Of a stretch of 64,000 nt of DNA, positions 1-8,362 are shown piece after piece. The notes under the pieces are model-generated. The model was given only the letters and a program-made list of their open reading frames with translations, was not told where the DNA came from and did not search any database. The position numbers and the translations under genes are program-made. How positions within the stretch are numbered: position 1 is the first letter of the stretch; each line of letters opens with the position of its first letter. The stretch is taken from contig JAHJIW010000011.1 in assembly GCA_018823125.1 (NCBI GenBank), positions 1-64,000 on the forward strand, written 5' to 3'. Origin of the DNA: Candidatus Margulisiibacteriota bacterium (GTDB lineage Bacteria; Margulisbacteria; WOR-1; JAHJIW01).

Positions 1-1535
<1,535 letters not shown>

Positions 1536-2247
1536 AAAAAAAGTGGACTTTGCTGTCTATAAATTTGACTAAATGCTGGAAAGTCTGGTTAGATTTCGTG
1601 CTACCAATGAGGTAAAATATCTCAGAGGTAAAAATGCATGAATGCAGACAATCAGCAGGAAAGACTAACAATAGGTTTTTACATCGCAGGTTTTACAGAT
1701 GGAGAAGGGAGTTTTCACGTCGCCTTTGAAAAAAGGCCAAGCGTGACACTCGGTTGGCAAATCATTCCAGAGTTTCATATCAGCCAACACAAAAATGATT
1801 TAAAACTACTCCACTTTATTCAAAAATATCTAGGTTGTGGGACAATTCGTCCAAACCATAGAGGAAACCAAGGTGATGAAAATCAGGTTTTGGTAGTAAG
1901 AAACCGAAAAGATTTGACAAATCTTATCATTCCATTCTTTATGAAGTTTAAGCTTCGCTCATCTAAAGCCAAAGACTTCGAAAAGTTTAAAACAATCTTG
2001 GCATTACTAAATAAAGATTGTCATAAAACAAAAACTGGCTTTAACAAAATTGTAGAGCTAGCTTATGCTATGAATAAAAATGGAAAGTATCGGAAAAGAA
2101 ATAAACATATATTGTTAGAATCCTCAGAGACTATACGTCAAACAACTAAAACCAAATAGTTGAAGATATAGTCCGAACTGCATGGCGACATGCAGAATCA
2201 GTTAGAAATAATTGATCCTTTGTAATAAACAAAGAGTAACATAATTG
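1536..2247 (+). mobile_element. Group I intron in 23S rRNA (I-CreI-type insertion site)
   Basis: The rRNA is interrupted between gagacagt and tcggtccatatcc. The 5' exon ends in U and the intron ends in G (2247), as in group I introns. A guide sequence gctgtct at 1552-1558 can pair with the exon end agacagt over 7 bp, with the usual U-G pair at the splice site (P1). A P4-like aaatgctggaaa lies near 1572, an R-element-like cagagactatacg at 2125-2137 and an S-element-like aagatatagtcc near 2163-2174; caacta/tagttg forms a likely P8. The insertion point matches the well-known LSU site of the Chlamydomonas chloroplast intron encoding I-CreI (about E. coli 2593; from memory). The intron encodes one LAGLIDADG protein. 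Confidence 0.93.
1638..2159 (+). CDS. LAGLIDADG homing endonuclease, single motif
   Basis: This 173-residue protein lies inside the 23S intron. Residues about 14-26 (FYIAGFTDGEGSF) are the LAGLIDADG helix with its catalytic acidic residue. There is only one such motif, so the enzyme should act as a homodimer, like I-CreI. It would cut intronless 23S genes at the insertion site and drive intron spread. The last dozen codons overlap the R-element and P8 of the ribozyme, so protein and RNA structure constrain each other there. No strong Shine-Dalgarno precedes the ATG, which fits expression from a processed rRNA precursor. Frame is intact, suggesting a recently active element. Activity is inferred. 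Confidence 0.93.
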   Translation: MNADNQQERLTIGFYIAGFTDGEGSFHVAFEKRPSVTLGWQIIPEFHISQHKNDLKLLHFIQKYLGCGTIRPNHRGNQGDENQVLVVRNRKDLTNLIIPFFMKFKLRSSKAKDFEKFKTILALLNKDCHKTKTGFNKIVELAYAMNKNGKYRKRNKHILLESSETIRQTTKTK

Positions 2248-2544
2248 TCGGTCCATATCCGGTGCAGGCGCAGGATTTTTGAGGAAGGCTCTTCCTAGTA
2301 CGAGAGGACCGGAAGGGACGAACCTCTAGTGTACCAGTTGTGTCGCCAGATGCAAACGCTGGGTAGCTATGTTCGGTCGGGATAAACGCTGAAGGCATCT
2401 AAGCGTCAAGCCCATTCCAAGATTAGAAATCCCACCCCCTCGGGGGGGGTAAGATCACTTGTAGACTACAAGTTTGATAGGCTGGAGGTGTAAGCACAGT
2501 AATGTGTTCAGCTGACCAGTACTAATCGATCGAGGACTTGATCC
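2248..2544 (+). rRNA. rrl: 23S ribosomal RNA, exon 2 (3' end)
   Basis: Starts at tcggtccatatcc immediately after the intron. It contains the sarcin-ricin loop segment cctagtacgagaggaccgg at about 2295-2313, and ends near cgaggacttgatcc. The exact 3' end is placed by resemblance to other 23S genes and may be off by a few bases. Confidence 0.96.
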
Positions 2545-2663
2545 TTCTTTTTTCATTGATACGATATTCGCTTTGGTTTGGATACCTAAAAAACTACATA
2601 ACTTTCAATTTTCTATTGCGCCGTAGTGCGCTTGAAGATTTTATAATTAATTATATTTAAAAT

Positions 2664-2783
2664 TCCCTAGTGACAATACTGAAGGGGGTACACCTGATCC
2701 CATTTCGAACTCAGCAGTTAAGCCCTTCAAGGCCGATGGTACTTACTGTTAACAGCGGTTGGGAGAGTAGGTAGTTGCTAGGG
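2664..2783 (+). rRNA. rrf: 5S ribosomal RNA
   Basis: The ends ccctag (2665-2670) and ctaggg (2778-2783) pair as helix I. The conserved ccatttcgaactcagcagttaa region and the gatggtact segment are present. A run of seven T follows directly (2784 onward), so helix I plus the U-tract may also serve as terminator. No tRNA lies between 23S and 5S. Confidence 0.96.
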
Positions 2784-2898
2784 TTTTTTTATGTCTAATT
2801 TGCTCCCCTATTCCAATTTTACTAAAAAAACCCTCAAGAGAAGCTTAGGTAGTTGCCGAGGAAATCTTATTTTTACATTAATTCATATAATAGTGCTT

Positions 2899-2917
2899 GC
2901 CCCGATCTGATCGGGGC
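2899..2917. repeat. Perfect 9-bp palindrome GCCCCGATC-T-GATCGGGGC
   Basis: Two 9-base arms are separated by one base, in the gap between 5S rRNA and the convergent methyltransferase gene. Similar CCCCGAT...ATCGGGG or CCGAT...ATCGG palindromes occur inside the tRNA intron (7759-7775), at 8206-8224 and, with a different centre, at 11363-11384. It could act as a bidirectional terminator stem but has no adjacent T-run, so it may simply be a dispersed repeat. Confidence 0.6.
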
Positions 2918-2958
2918 GGGCAAAACAAGATTTACGAGCTGGGTTTTTTATTGTTTAC

Positions 2959-3837
2959 CTAAGACCGTGGTCCAACATCAAACTGATGATATTCGGCTAT
3001 CACTCTTTGTCTTGCTGTGTGCACTTGTCCACGTTTTGCTTTCTGGGCTACAACTATCGGACAAGAATGCCCTGCAGTTTTAAAAACACCGTTAAGCATA
3101 AAACCAGCCTCTTCGAGAACATATGCCATCCCTTTTATTGAATAAATCATCACATGCTCCCAACTATGGTTTTGAGAAAAAGCTGGCCAACCAAGCAAAC
3201 TCTTGCCTGATTGTGGATCCGTAAACGAATCGGTCTCTGGAAATCCGTTATCGTAGTAAATACTCTGAATAAAAAGCAACCCTCTTCGTTGCAGCAAATT
3301 ATTAACAGCACGTAAATTAGCAATTGGATCAAGCATGTGCTCCAGTGCATCCAGGATCGTAATAGTTGCAAAGGAATCTCGGGGTAAATCAACATCACTA
3401 ATCGTACCAGCAATTAATCTATCCCTTAGATGCGGAAAATTTCTCACTGCACTCTCAATCCCGGATGATTCAAAATCAAAACCAAAACCATCAAATCCTT
3501 CTCGCAGTGCAACATCCACAAAATAACCCGACCCACAGGCAACATCTAATAAAGAAGCAGGTCTTACGCGGTTTCTTGCTAAATAAGCTTTCATGCCAGA
3601 CAGTTGGGCAATAGCTTTTCTTTCGCTACCACTATAATCTGATTCTGTCGCTGTATCTCCACTGTATCGCCCAGCATAAAATGCTCTCGTTTCCGCTGCC
3701 GTGGGATATGGAGAAACAAAAAGCACGTTTCGTCGTCTATCTTCAACAAGAGAATATTTTTTACCCAGATGACTACGCTTCTCACCGCGAACGCGCAGCT
3801 GTCTTGCCGGAGTACCAAACGGAGAAACAATAGCCAT
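2959..3837 (-). CDS. Class I SAM-dependent methyltransferase
   Basis: A 292-residue protein with the SAM-binding motif I at about residues 96-106 (LLDVACGSGYF), an acidic post-motif around GFDFES, and a motif-IV-like ITILDALEHM. This is the Methyltransf_11/23 fold; the substrate is unknown. An extended N-terminus with several basic residues may bind the substrate. A ribosome site (gaggag) lies 7 bases before the ATG. It is 27 bases downstream of the 205-codon orphan gene on the same strand, and is probably co-transcribed with it. A TTTAACGATAAAT segment (3858-3869) precedes it and matches the -10 half of the promoters of neighbouring orphan genes, but the upstream half is missing. Confidence 0.85.
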   Translation of the reverse strand: MAIVSPFGTPARQLRVRGEKRSHLGKKYSLVEDRRRNVLFVSPYPTAAETRAFYAGRYSGDTATESDYSGSERKAIAQLSGMKAYLARNRVRPASLLDVACGSGYFVDVALREGFDGFGFDFESSGIESAVRNFPHLRDRLIAGTISDVDLPRDSFATITILDALEHMLDPIANLRAVNNLLQRRGLLFIQSIYYDNGFPETDSFTDPQSGKSLLGWPAFSQNHSWEHVMIYSIKGMAYVLEEAGFMLNGVFKTAGHSCPIVVAQKAKRGQVHTARQRVIAEYHQFDVGPRS

Positions 3838-3864
3838 ATGCTCATCTCCTCTACATATTTATCG

Positions 3865-4482
3865 TTAAATCGACACGTTGGGATAAATTAATTCTTCACG
3901 CAGTACAACGCTAAACACATCTTTCGCAAGCTCATCGCGGGCCATTCCTACGCAGCCATCAAATTTATTGCTATGTGAATAACCAGTTTCTCCAAATAAA
4001 TGAACCGTAGATATCGAAAGCTCCTCTAAAACATACCGTAAGTAGGTCCAAGTATTACGGGGCTCAACTTCATTTCCCCAAAGCGGGCGCGGTTGTCCTT
4101 TTGCGGTAACAACGCTGATCAACGTACGATCCGCAAGCCCCTTATCCGCTAACCACCTCTGGGTAAGTTCAAATTGCCCATCTTCTATAAAAAGCAATAG
4201 AGGTAAACTAGCCTGCTCTAAAAATCCTGGCAAACCATCACAATATCTTTGATAGTGATTTGAATCAGTATGGCGCATAAGTGGGCTACGCTGCCATTCT
4301 TTTCGCACTTTACCTTCAGTATCATAAACATGAAGACGAGAAAAGCCTGGATGCATCCACATGGCAACTCTGCCACCGTGTCGGTAAATTTCCTGCTTCA
4401 CTTTACGATGTAAAGCTCGATTAAACCTACTGCGATCAGGCCTCAATTCGTTAATCGATATTAATCTAAGTACAGCGGACAT
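3865..4482 (-). CDS. Orphan protein, unknown function (205 aa)
   Basis: I do not recognise this family. The protein is soluble, begins with a basic N-terminus (MSAVLRLISINELRPDRSR), and has alternating hydrophobic and polar strands (LPLLLFIEDGQF, STVHLFGETGYSHSNKFDG) that suggest an alpha/beta fold, perhaps Rossmann-like. No signal peptide or membrane segment is visible. aaggag lies close before the ATG. Its promoter region carries the shared CTGCAATTT-N14-CGATAAA element (4501-4530). It is transcribed divergently from the 136-codon orphan gene and lies just upstream of the methyltransferase. Confidence 0.75.
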   Translation of the reverse strand: MSAVLRLISINELRPDRSRFNRALHRKVKQEIYRHGGRVAMWMHPGFSRLHVYDTEGKVRKEWQRSPLMRHTDSNHYQRYCDGLPGFLEQASLPLLLFIEDGQFELTQRWLADKGLADRTLISVVTAKGQPRPLWGNEVEPRNTWTYLRYVLEELSISTVHLFGETGYSHSNKFDGCVGMARDELAKDVFSVVLREELIYPNVSI

Positions 4483-4500
4483 ATTAACTCCTTATATATA

Positions 4501-4530
4501 TTTATCGTTAAAATTAAGGCGAAATTGCAG
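4501..4530 (-). promoter_or_regulatory. Shared CTGCAATTT-N14-CGATAAA element upstream of 205-aa gene
   Basis: On the minus strand CTGCAATTT (4530-4522) is followed by exactly 14 bases (4521-4508) and CGATAAA (4507-4501), 18 bases before the ATG. The same two half-sites at the same spacing precede four other orphan genes in the window. The -10-like CGATAA resembles promoters of the sigma-28/WhiG group, but the upstream half matches TAAA only partly, so the factor is unidentified. Confidence 0.65.
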
Positions 4531-4538
4531 GATTTAAT

Positions 4539-4568
4539 GTGAAATTTTCATCAAAATTGCACGATATA
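4539..4568 (+). promoter_or_regulatory. Shared GTGAAATTT-N14-CGATATA element upstream of 136-aa gene
   Basis: GTGAAATTT (4539-4547), 14 bases, then CGATATA (4562-4568). Only seven bases separate the second half from the ATG at 4576, and no Shine-Dalgarno is present, so this transcript would be leaderless if transcription starts as expected for a -10 box. A TATAAT also overlaps the second half (4567-4572), so a sigma-70 reading cannot be excluded. It lies back to back with the element of the divergent 205-aa gene. Confidence 0.6.
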
Positions 4569-4575
4569 TAATCAA

Positions 4576-4986
4576 ATGGCAAAACCACACATTATAAGCT
4601 CACATCTTGCAAGAAGCACTGGTTATCTTGCGCCAGTTAGAAGAAGAAAACTAGCTACAATGCCCCGGCTTGCTTCTGTAATACTGGTTTTTAAAAACGG
4701 CAATATGGATTTATATTGCGCAAAAAACATATTTTCTCAATTTCAAATTATTTCCCTAAGAGAAGTTATTAATAGACTTAGATCCCGGCCACACACCCAA
4801 CATTTACTCTACGGAGAAAAAATTAATGGTGAATTTACTTTTAAAAATTGGAATCCATTAGAAATTTCAGATGCATCAGCTAATCTTTCTCAAGACACCC
4901 TTGAACAAATCGCCGATTCTTTTGAGGTAAACCGGATAACCAGAATTTCCGCTGATCAGTCGGTAGTAGAACTTTTTATTAGATAA
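4576..4986 (+). CDS. Orphan protein, unknown function (136 aa)
   Basis: I do not recognise it. The N-terminal 30 residues are basic (RRRK near 22-25), followed by a hydrophobic strand (RLASVILVFKNGNMDLYCAKN) and a mixed alpha/beta body ending in QSVVELFIR. No export signal is evident. The ATG at 4576 has no ribosome-binding site, and the promoter-like CGATATA ends seven bases upstream. A later in-frame ATG (residue 29) is possible but also lacks a good Shine-Dalgarno. It ends five bases before the convergent pentein-like gene. Confidence 0.65.
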   Translation: MAKPHIISSHLARSTGYLAPVRRRKLATMPRLASVILVFKNGNMDLYCAKNIFSQFQIISLREVINRLRSRPHTQHLLYGEKINGEFTFKNWNPLEISDASANLSQDTLEQIADSFEVNRITRISADQSVVELFIR

Positions 4987-4991
4987 TCCTC

Positions 4992-6179
4992 CTACCCCGC
5001 ATCCCTTACCCATAAAAAAGTTGTCGAGCAGCGTGCTCCACCATTGCCTCCCATAATACCGTGTTTTTCTTCGGTAAGATGAACATTCCACCCGTCACGA
5101 ACAAAGGCAGCCGCAACACTGGTTGAAGCGCGATCAAATAATAGTCCGCCTAAAGGAAGATCAGATGGATTAGCTAAAAATGAACTTACATCCGGCCAAA
5201 GGGTAACCGTATCAAATTTTAATCTATCTAAGATCGCATCAATACGATCAGAATTTGCTCTATAATAAGCTTCGTTAAACGCAATTCGACTGCCACCCTT
5301 ATCCAATACCGCTTCTAAATCAACGTGATCGGTATATGAGAAAATCCTTCTTTTTAAACCAATTAATTTCATAAGTTCCGGAGGACAAATATCTTGAATC
5401 TGCATCGGCAAATGAAATATTCTTCCAGTTCTGATTCCCGCATCAAAAAAATCGCGATTAATACTACCTTGAAAGTCATGTTTCATGGTCGGGCGGCCAT
5501 CTGATAAGCCGCAACTAGACATTAAGGCAAAATCTTCCCCAAATAAATATCCTCCCCCGGTTCCCAAATAACTGATCCGCACTTCACCATCCAAATTTAA
5601 TGCCTGGGGATATACCCAATCAATCCGTCCGGCATTGCCAGTAACAAATATTTTATCTCCGATATGCACCGCCATATCTCTCAACCAGGAAAGGCTATCA
5701 ATTTCCCGAGGATTTTTTATTTCTACGGGAATCAATCTATCAACTCCAAACCCCCGCAGTTCAGCCAGTAAACTTTCATCAACAAGCGGCAGGCCTATCC
5801 CCATACTATCCACGTAAACAAACCAGGTTTCATACCCTAATCTTTTCAAAGCTTTTGCTAACCCAATCCTTGACCCATACATTTGACGATCTAAAACTCG
5901 AGGAAGGGTATGCACTTTTTCCCATAATTTCAGATCTGTAATAATAAAACCGCGTTCCGTTTCGGTTACTCCTTTTCCGTTAAATTCTCCTCGGGTAATT
6001 TTATGAGCAAGTTTAACTTGCTTAGCAAAGTAGGGCTGTACTAACTGATGACTAGTTGAAGCAAAAACTCTCCCCCGCTCAATATTTCCAAGTGCAAAAA
6101 GAGCAGGCGAAGTTAACATAACCGGCTTTCTTTTTGGCCTGCATCTAATCATACTTCTATTTACTGATGATACGCTCAT
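4992..6179 (-). CDS. Divergent pentein-fold (guanidino-group-modifying) protein
   Basis: This 395-residue protein has the outline of the arginine deiminase/amidinotransferase (pentein) superfamily. The HxD motif is at residues 285-287 (TDHVDLEA) and a C-terminal GGARC motif supplies a candidate nucleophile Cys384. The strand that normally carries EGGD reads TGGG at 207-210, so the usual acidic residue is missing. Activity may be altered, or another acid (FGED, 213-216) may replace it. The first 80 residues are basic and unlike known deiminases. It has its own shared-type promoter element and sits in the orphan gene cluster. Function and substrate are unknown. A bona fide pentein (EGGD intact) occurs at 24623. 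Confidence 0.65.
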   Translation of the reverse strand: MSVSSVNRSMIRCRPKRKPVMLTSPALFALGNIERGRVFASTSHQLVQPYFAKQVKLAHKITRGEFNGKGVTETERGFIITDLKLWEKVHTLPRVLDRQMYGSRIGLAKALKRLGYETWFVYVDSMGIGLPLVDESLLAELRGFGVDRLIPVEIKNPREIDSLSWLRDMAVHIGDKIFVTGNAGRIDWVYPQALNLDGEVRISYLGTGGGYLFGEDFALMSSCGLSDGRPTMKHDFQGSINRDFFDAGIRTGRIFHLPMQIQDICPPELMKLIGLKRRIFSYTDHVDLEAVLDKGGSRIAFNEAYYRANSDRIDAILDRLKFDTVTLWPDVSSFLANPSDLPLGGLLFDRASTSVAAAFVRDGWNVHLTEEKHGIMGGNGGARCSTTFLWVRDAG

Positions 6180-6200
6180 AATTTTTCACCCATACGATTT

Positions 6201-6230
6201 TTTATCGTTAAATCACCAAAAAAATTGCAG
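6201..6230 (-). promoter_or_regulatory. Shared CTGCAATTT-N14-CGATAAA element upstream of pentein-like gene
   Basis: Minus-strand CTGCAATTT (6230-6222), 14 bases (6221-6208), CGATAAA (6207-6201), 21 bases before the ATG at 6179. Both half-sites are identical to those of the 205-aa gene although the 14 spacer bases largely differ, which argues for selection on the half-sites. Confidence 0.65.
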
Positions 6231-6248
6231 AGAAATGACATATTTTTA

Positions 6249-6277
6249 TTGCACACCCTTCCCCGCTCTTCTATAAT
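6249..6277 (+). promoter_or_regulatory. Sigma-70-type promoter of the PorV/TraF-like gene
   Basis: TTGCAC (6249-6254), 17-base spacer, TATAAT (6272-6277). A 29-base gap with aaggagg (6295-6301) leads to the ATG at 6307. This gene uses an ordinary leader. Confidence 0.75.
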
Positions 6278-6306
6278 TGCCACTAGATTAATGTAAGGAG
6301 GCCCTT

Positions 6307-7587
6307 ATGAAAAAATATTTAGTCATTATTTCGGTCATAATTTTAATTTGTTTTGCTTCAACTGCCGTTTTTGCAAATTTTGGCGCCCGACCCATGGCAT
6401 TAGGTGGGGCTTTCACCGCTATTGCAGATGATGCTAACGCTGCCTACTGGAACCCGGCCGGTTTTGCCATTAATCCCGGCATCGAACTATTAGGTACCGC
6501 ACTAGTCGATCATCGCAACGAAACGATTGGCGATAATTACGTTGCTCTGAAAATGTGCTATGAAACACCCATGGATTCTCCTTTTGGATGGATTATTGGC
6601 GTTGGCGCACTTTCTGTCGTTGGGCTATATGCCGCACAATATCTTTCTGACCAGGGAGTTTTAAAGAAAAACTGGGGAAGAACCGGCGAAAAAACCGCTA
6701 AGGGCGAATCGATGGCCGAAGAAGTCAAAGCCGAAGATACCGGCGAAACCAAAGGTAGAAAAGAAATCATTGGAGAAGGAATCTCACGCATTTTTGGTGG
6801 CGGATCTCAACCCGCTCCTGCACCTGCTCCCCAACCTCAACCCGATGAAACCAAAACAGTGGTAGTAGAAAAACATGTATATCATCACGGGCCAACTTAT
6901 TATGGTCCGGTTCCGGTACAAAATCCAGGTTACAACCCGGATATGAATCGTCCTACTTACTATGAAGATCGAGAATATGCAGCGGTAGCTAAACTTACCC
7001 CAACCCAAAAGGCTCAATTTGCATTAGGTTTGACCTGGATGCGTGATAACAATTTCACCCCAGCTATCAATCAAAATACAAACTGGTATACCCTATCCAT
7101 CGCCACCGCCTGGGAAGAAACGGTTTCATTAGGAACAAACCTAAATTTTTATAACATAGAATTAGCCGACGGAACGGCCAGCGGCGTGGGTGGCGGTCTT
7201 GATTTTGGAATTCTAGTTCGCTCTTATGAAAGATTATTTTTAGGATTATATGCCCAAGAAATTTTAACCACGGATATTCAATGGACTAATGGCGCAGTCA
7301 CCCGCTACGAGATGTTAATCAATGGTGGGATTGCAGTTAAACCGATTAAAGAAATAACCTTATCCGCTGACATGCATAATTTGCTTTCACAAAACAATAA
7401 AAACTCAACCATGCACTTTGGTTTAGAACTTATTCCAATTCCAGGATTAGCGCTGCGGGGCGGATTAAATGATGGAAATAAAACGGCCGGGATTGGAATT
7501 GCAATCGGCGAATTAATGATTGATTATGCCATTTTAGGTGGCGTTTTCAACCGCACACAAATTGCCAGCTTAGCCTGGAAGTTTTAA
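6307..7587 (+). CDS. PorV/TraF-like outer-membrane protein
   Basis: A 426-residue secreted protein. Residues 1-23 form a signal peptide, then comes the typical start of FadL/PorV/TraF-like barrels (GARPMALGGAFTAIADDANA...WNPAG). The barrel is interrupted at about residues 125-230 by a charged and then Pro/Gln/His-rich low-complexity insert (APAPAPQPQP, VYHHGPTYYGP), probably an exposed or periplasmic loop. The C-terminal half returns to amphipathic strands and ends in an aromatic-Lys-Phe terminus (LAWKF), as barrel proteins do. Strong aaggagg ribosome site. Such proteins are often annotated as conjugal transfer protein TraF, but no conjugation genes are near. Specific role unknown. Confidence 0.75.
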   Translation: MKKYLVIISVIILICFASTAVFANFGARPMALGGAFTAIADDANAAYWNPAGFAINPGIELLGTALVDHRNETIGDNYVALKMCYETPMDSPFGWIIGVGALSVVGLYAAQYLSDQGVLKKNWGRTGEKTAKGESMAEEVKAEDTGETKGRKEIIGEGISRIFGGGSQPAPAPAPQPQPDETKTVVVEKHVYHHGPTYYGPVPVQNPGYNPDMNRPTYYEDREYAAVAKLTPTQKAQFALGLTWMRDNNFTPAINQNTNWYTLSIATAWEETVSLGTNLNFYNIELADGTASGVGGGLDFGILVRSYERLFLGLYAQEILTTDIQWTNGAVTRYEMLINGGIAVKPIKEITLSADMHNLLSQNNKNSTMHFGLELIPIPGLALRGGLNDGNKTAGIGIAIGELMIDYAILGGVFNRTQIASLAWKF

Positions 7588-7636
7588 AATCGATAGCTTT
7601 CTGATATAATTACCAAATCTTCAGTCGTATCGGCAT

Positions 7637-7982
7637 TCCCCGGTAGCGCAGTGGTAGCGCAGTTGACTGTAAGAAAGGAGGCATGAACAAGCAGTTCATG
7701 CCGGATTAGCAGCTTTCTCGGGAAACCGGGATTGAAAAATTGGGTGAATTCAGGGAAGCCCCGATATAATCGGGGTAATCCTGAGCGAAGCCTGTCGAAA
7801 GGAATCAAAGTAGACAGGAACGTGCAGAGACTAGAGAGTGAGGATCCTAACCAATAATCTCTCAATAAGCGCCCAATACCCTAACGTAAAGCCGAGGGTA
7901 ATGAGATAGTCCAGTCCTAGAAGTAATTTTAGGGTATCCTGTAATCAATTGGTCGCTGGTTCGAATCCAGCCCGGGGAGCCA
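7637..7982 (+). tRNA. tRNA-Asn(GUU), split by a group I intron
   Basis: The acceptor stem TCCCCGG (7637-7643) pairs with CCGGGGA (7972-7978), followed by G and an encoded CCA. The D stem GCGC/GCGC is at 7646-7660 and the T arm GCTGG-TTCGAAT-CCAGC ends at 7971. The anticodon stem is GTTGA/TCAAT. Exons 7637-7670 and 7942-7982 join to a 75-nt tRNA whose seven-base loop reads CTGTTAA, anticodon GTT. The flanks share ctgtaa, so splice sites elsewhere can be imagined. Only this choice gives a seven-base loop, a 5' exon ending in U and an intron ending in G. It also matches the usual gactGTTaatc context of bacterial tRNA-Asn. Confidence 0.92.
7671..7941 (+). mobile_element. Group I intron in tRNA-Asn anticodon (no ORF)
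   Basis: A 271-base intron lies between anticodon bases 35 and 36. A P4-like aattcaggga is at about 7748-7757 and a P7/R-like gtgcagagactaga at 7822-7835. An S-element-like gagatagtcc follows at about 7903-7912. The stem-loop CCCCGAT-ATA-ATCGGGG (7759-7775) may be P6. A guide gcagtt (7691-7696) can pair with exon gactgt using a U-G pair at the splice site, though it overlaps a perfect hairpin ggcatgaac/gttcatgcc (7680-7702) that would compete. It encodes no endonuclease. Confidence 0.85.
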
Positions 7983-8307
7983 TTTTCAAATAGTTTGCCA
8001 CGCAAACACGACGAGACACCTAGGCAGCTTGACTACATGTAGGTTTGCTTCAGGGCAACTGTGCGGATAATTATTTTTTGGGACGAGATTTATTATAACC
8101 CCACCCTACACACTATCACTGGATTCGAACGGGAAAAAGAGGAAGGCTTCATTGAGCGTAAGTGAAATGGAGGAAAAAAACGGGAGTTTTTTCTCCGGGG
8201 GAACAGGTCCGATGAAATCGGACCGTTGAGGGGGTTCACCCCCTCAAAGAGCGAACGAAGTGAGCGAGTGAGATTCCAGCCCGGGGAGTTTTCTTCTACA
8301 AAGCAAC
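7983..8307. other. Non-coding structured stretch with a duplicated tRNA 3' end
   Basis: No credible gene is present. The 14 bases TCCAGCCCGGGGAG that end the tRNA gene (7966-7979) recur at 8275-8288, as an attachment-site duplication would. Near 8120-8133 lies an inverted copy of the T-arm core (ggattcgaac). Between these are three hairpins in a row: 8169-8196 (GGAG..AAAAAA/TTTTTTCTCC), 8206-8224 (GGTCCGAT-GAA-ATCGGACC) and 8228-8245 (GAGGGGG-TTCA-CCCCCTC). A small GTTTGC-CAC-GCAAAC palindrome lies at about 7991-8005. It may be the scar of an excised or decayed element; that is inference. Confidence 0.55.
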
Positions 8308-8343
8308 AAAAAGGCTGAGTAAGTTTAATTACTCAGCCTTTTA
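8308..8343. terminator. Rho-independent terminator, likely bidirectional
   Basis: AAAGGCTGAGTAA and TTACTCAGCCTTT form a 13-bp stem around a short loop. A T-run follows on the minus strand (end of the 164-codon gene at 8363), and TTTTATTTT follows on the plus strand. Confidence 0.85.
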
Positions 8344-8362
8344 TTTTAGAAACAAAGTTTAT

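Noticed and set aside
3858-3887. A sixth copy of the bipartite promoter element, before the methyltransferase at 3837
   Set aside because: TTTAACGATAAAT is present, but the sequence 14 bases upstream (TTTATCCCA) does not match the first half-site, so only a partial resemblance is claimed.
4501-6230. Calling the shared element a flagellar sigma-28 promoter outright
   Set aside because: The CGATAA half fits, but the first half matches TAAAGTTT at only about five of eight bases and the spacing differs by one; no flagellar genes are in the window.
6784-7017. Minus-strand ORFs inside the PorV/TraF-like gene
   Set aside because: They are antisense to a low-complexity insert in a well-supported gene with signal peptide, promoter and ribosome site.
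7637-7982. Reading the split tRNA as tRNA-Tyr(GUA)
   Set aside because: Simple removal at the repeated ctgtaa gives a six-base anticodon loop. The junction required by group I rules (exon U, intron G) gives a seven-base loop with GUU, matching tRNA-Asn.
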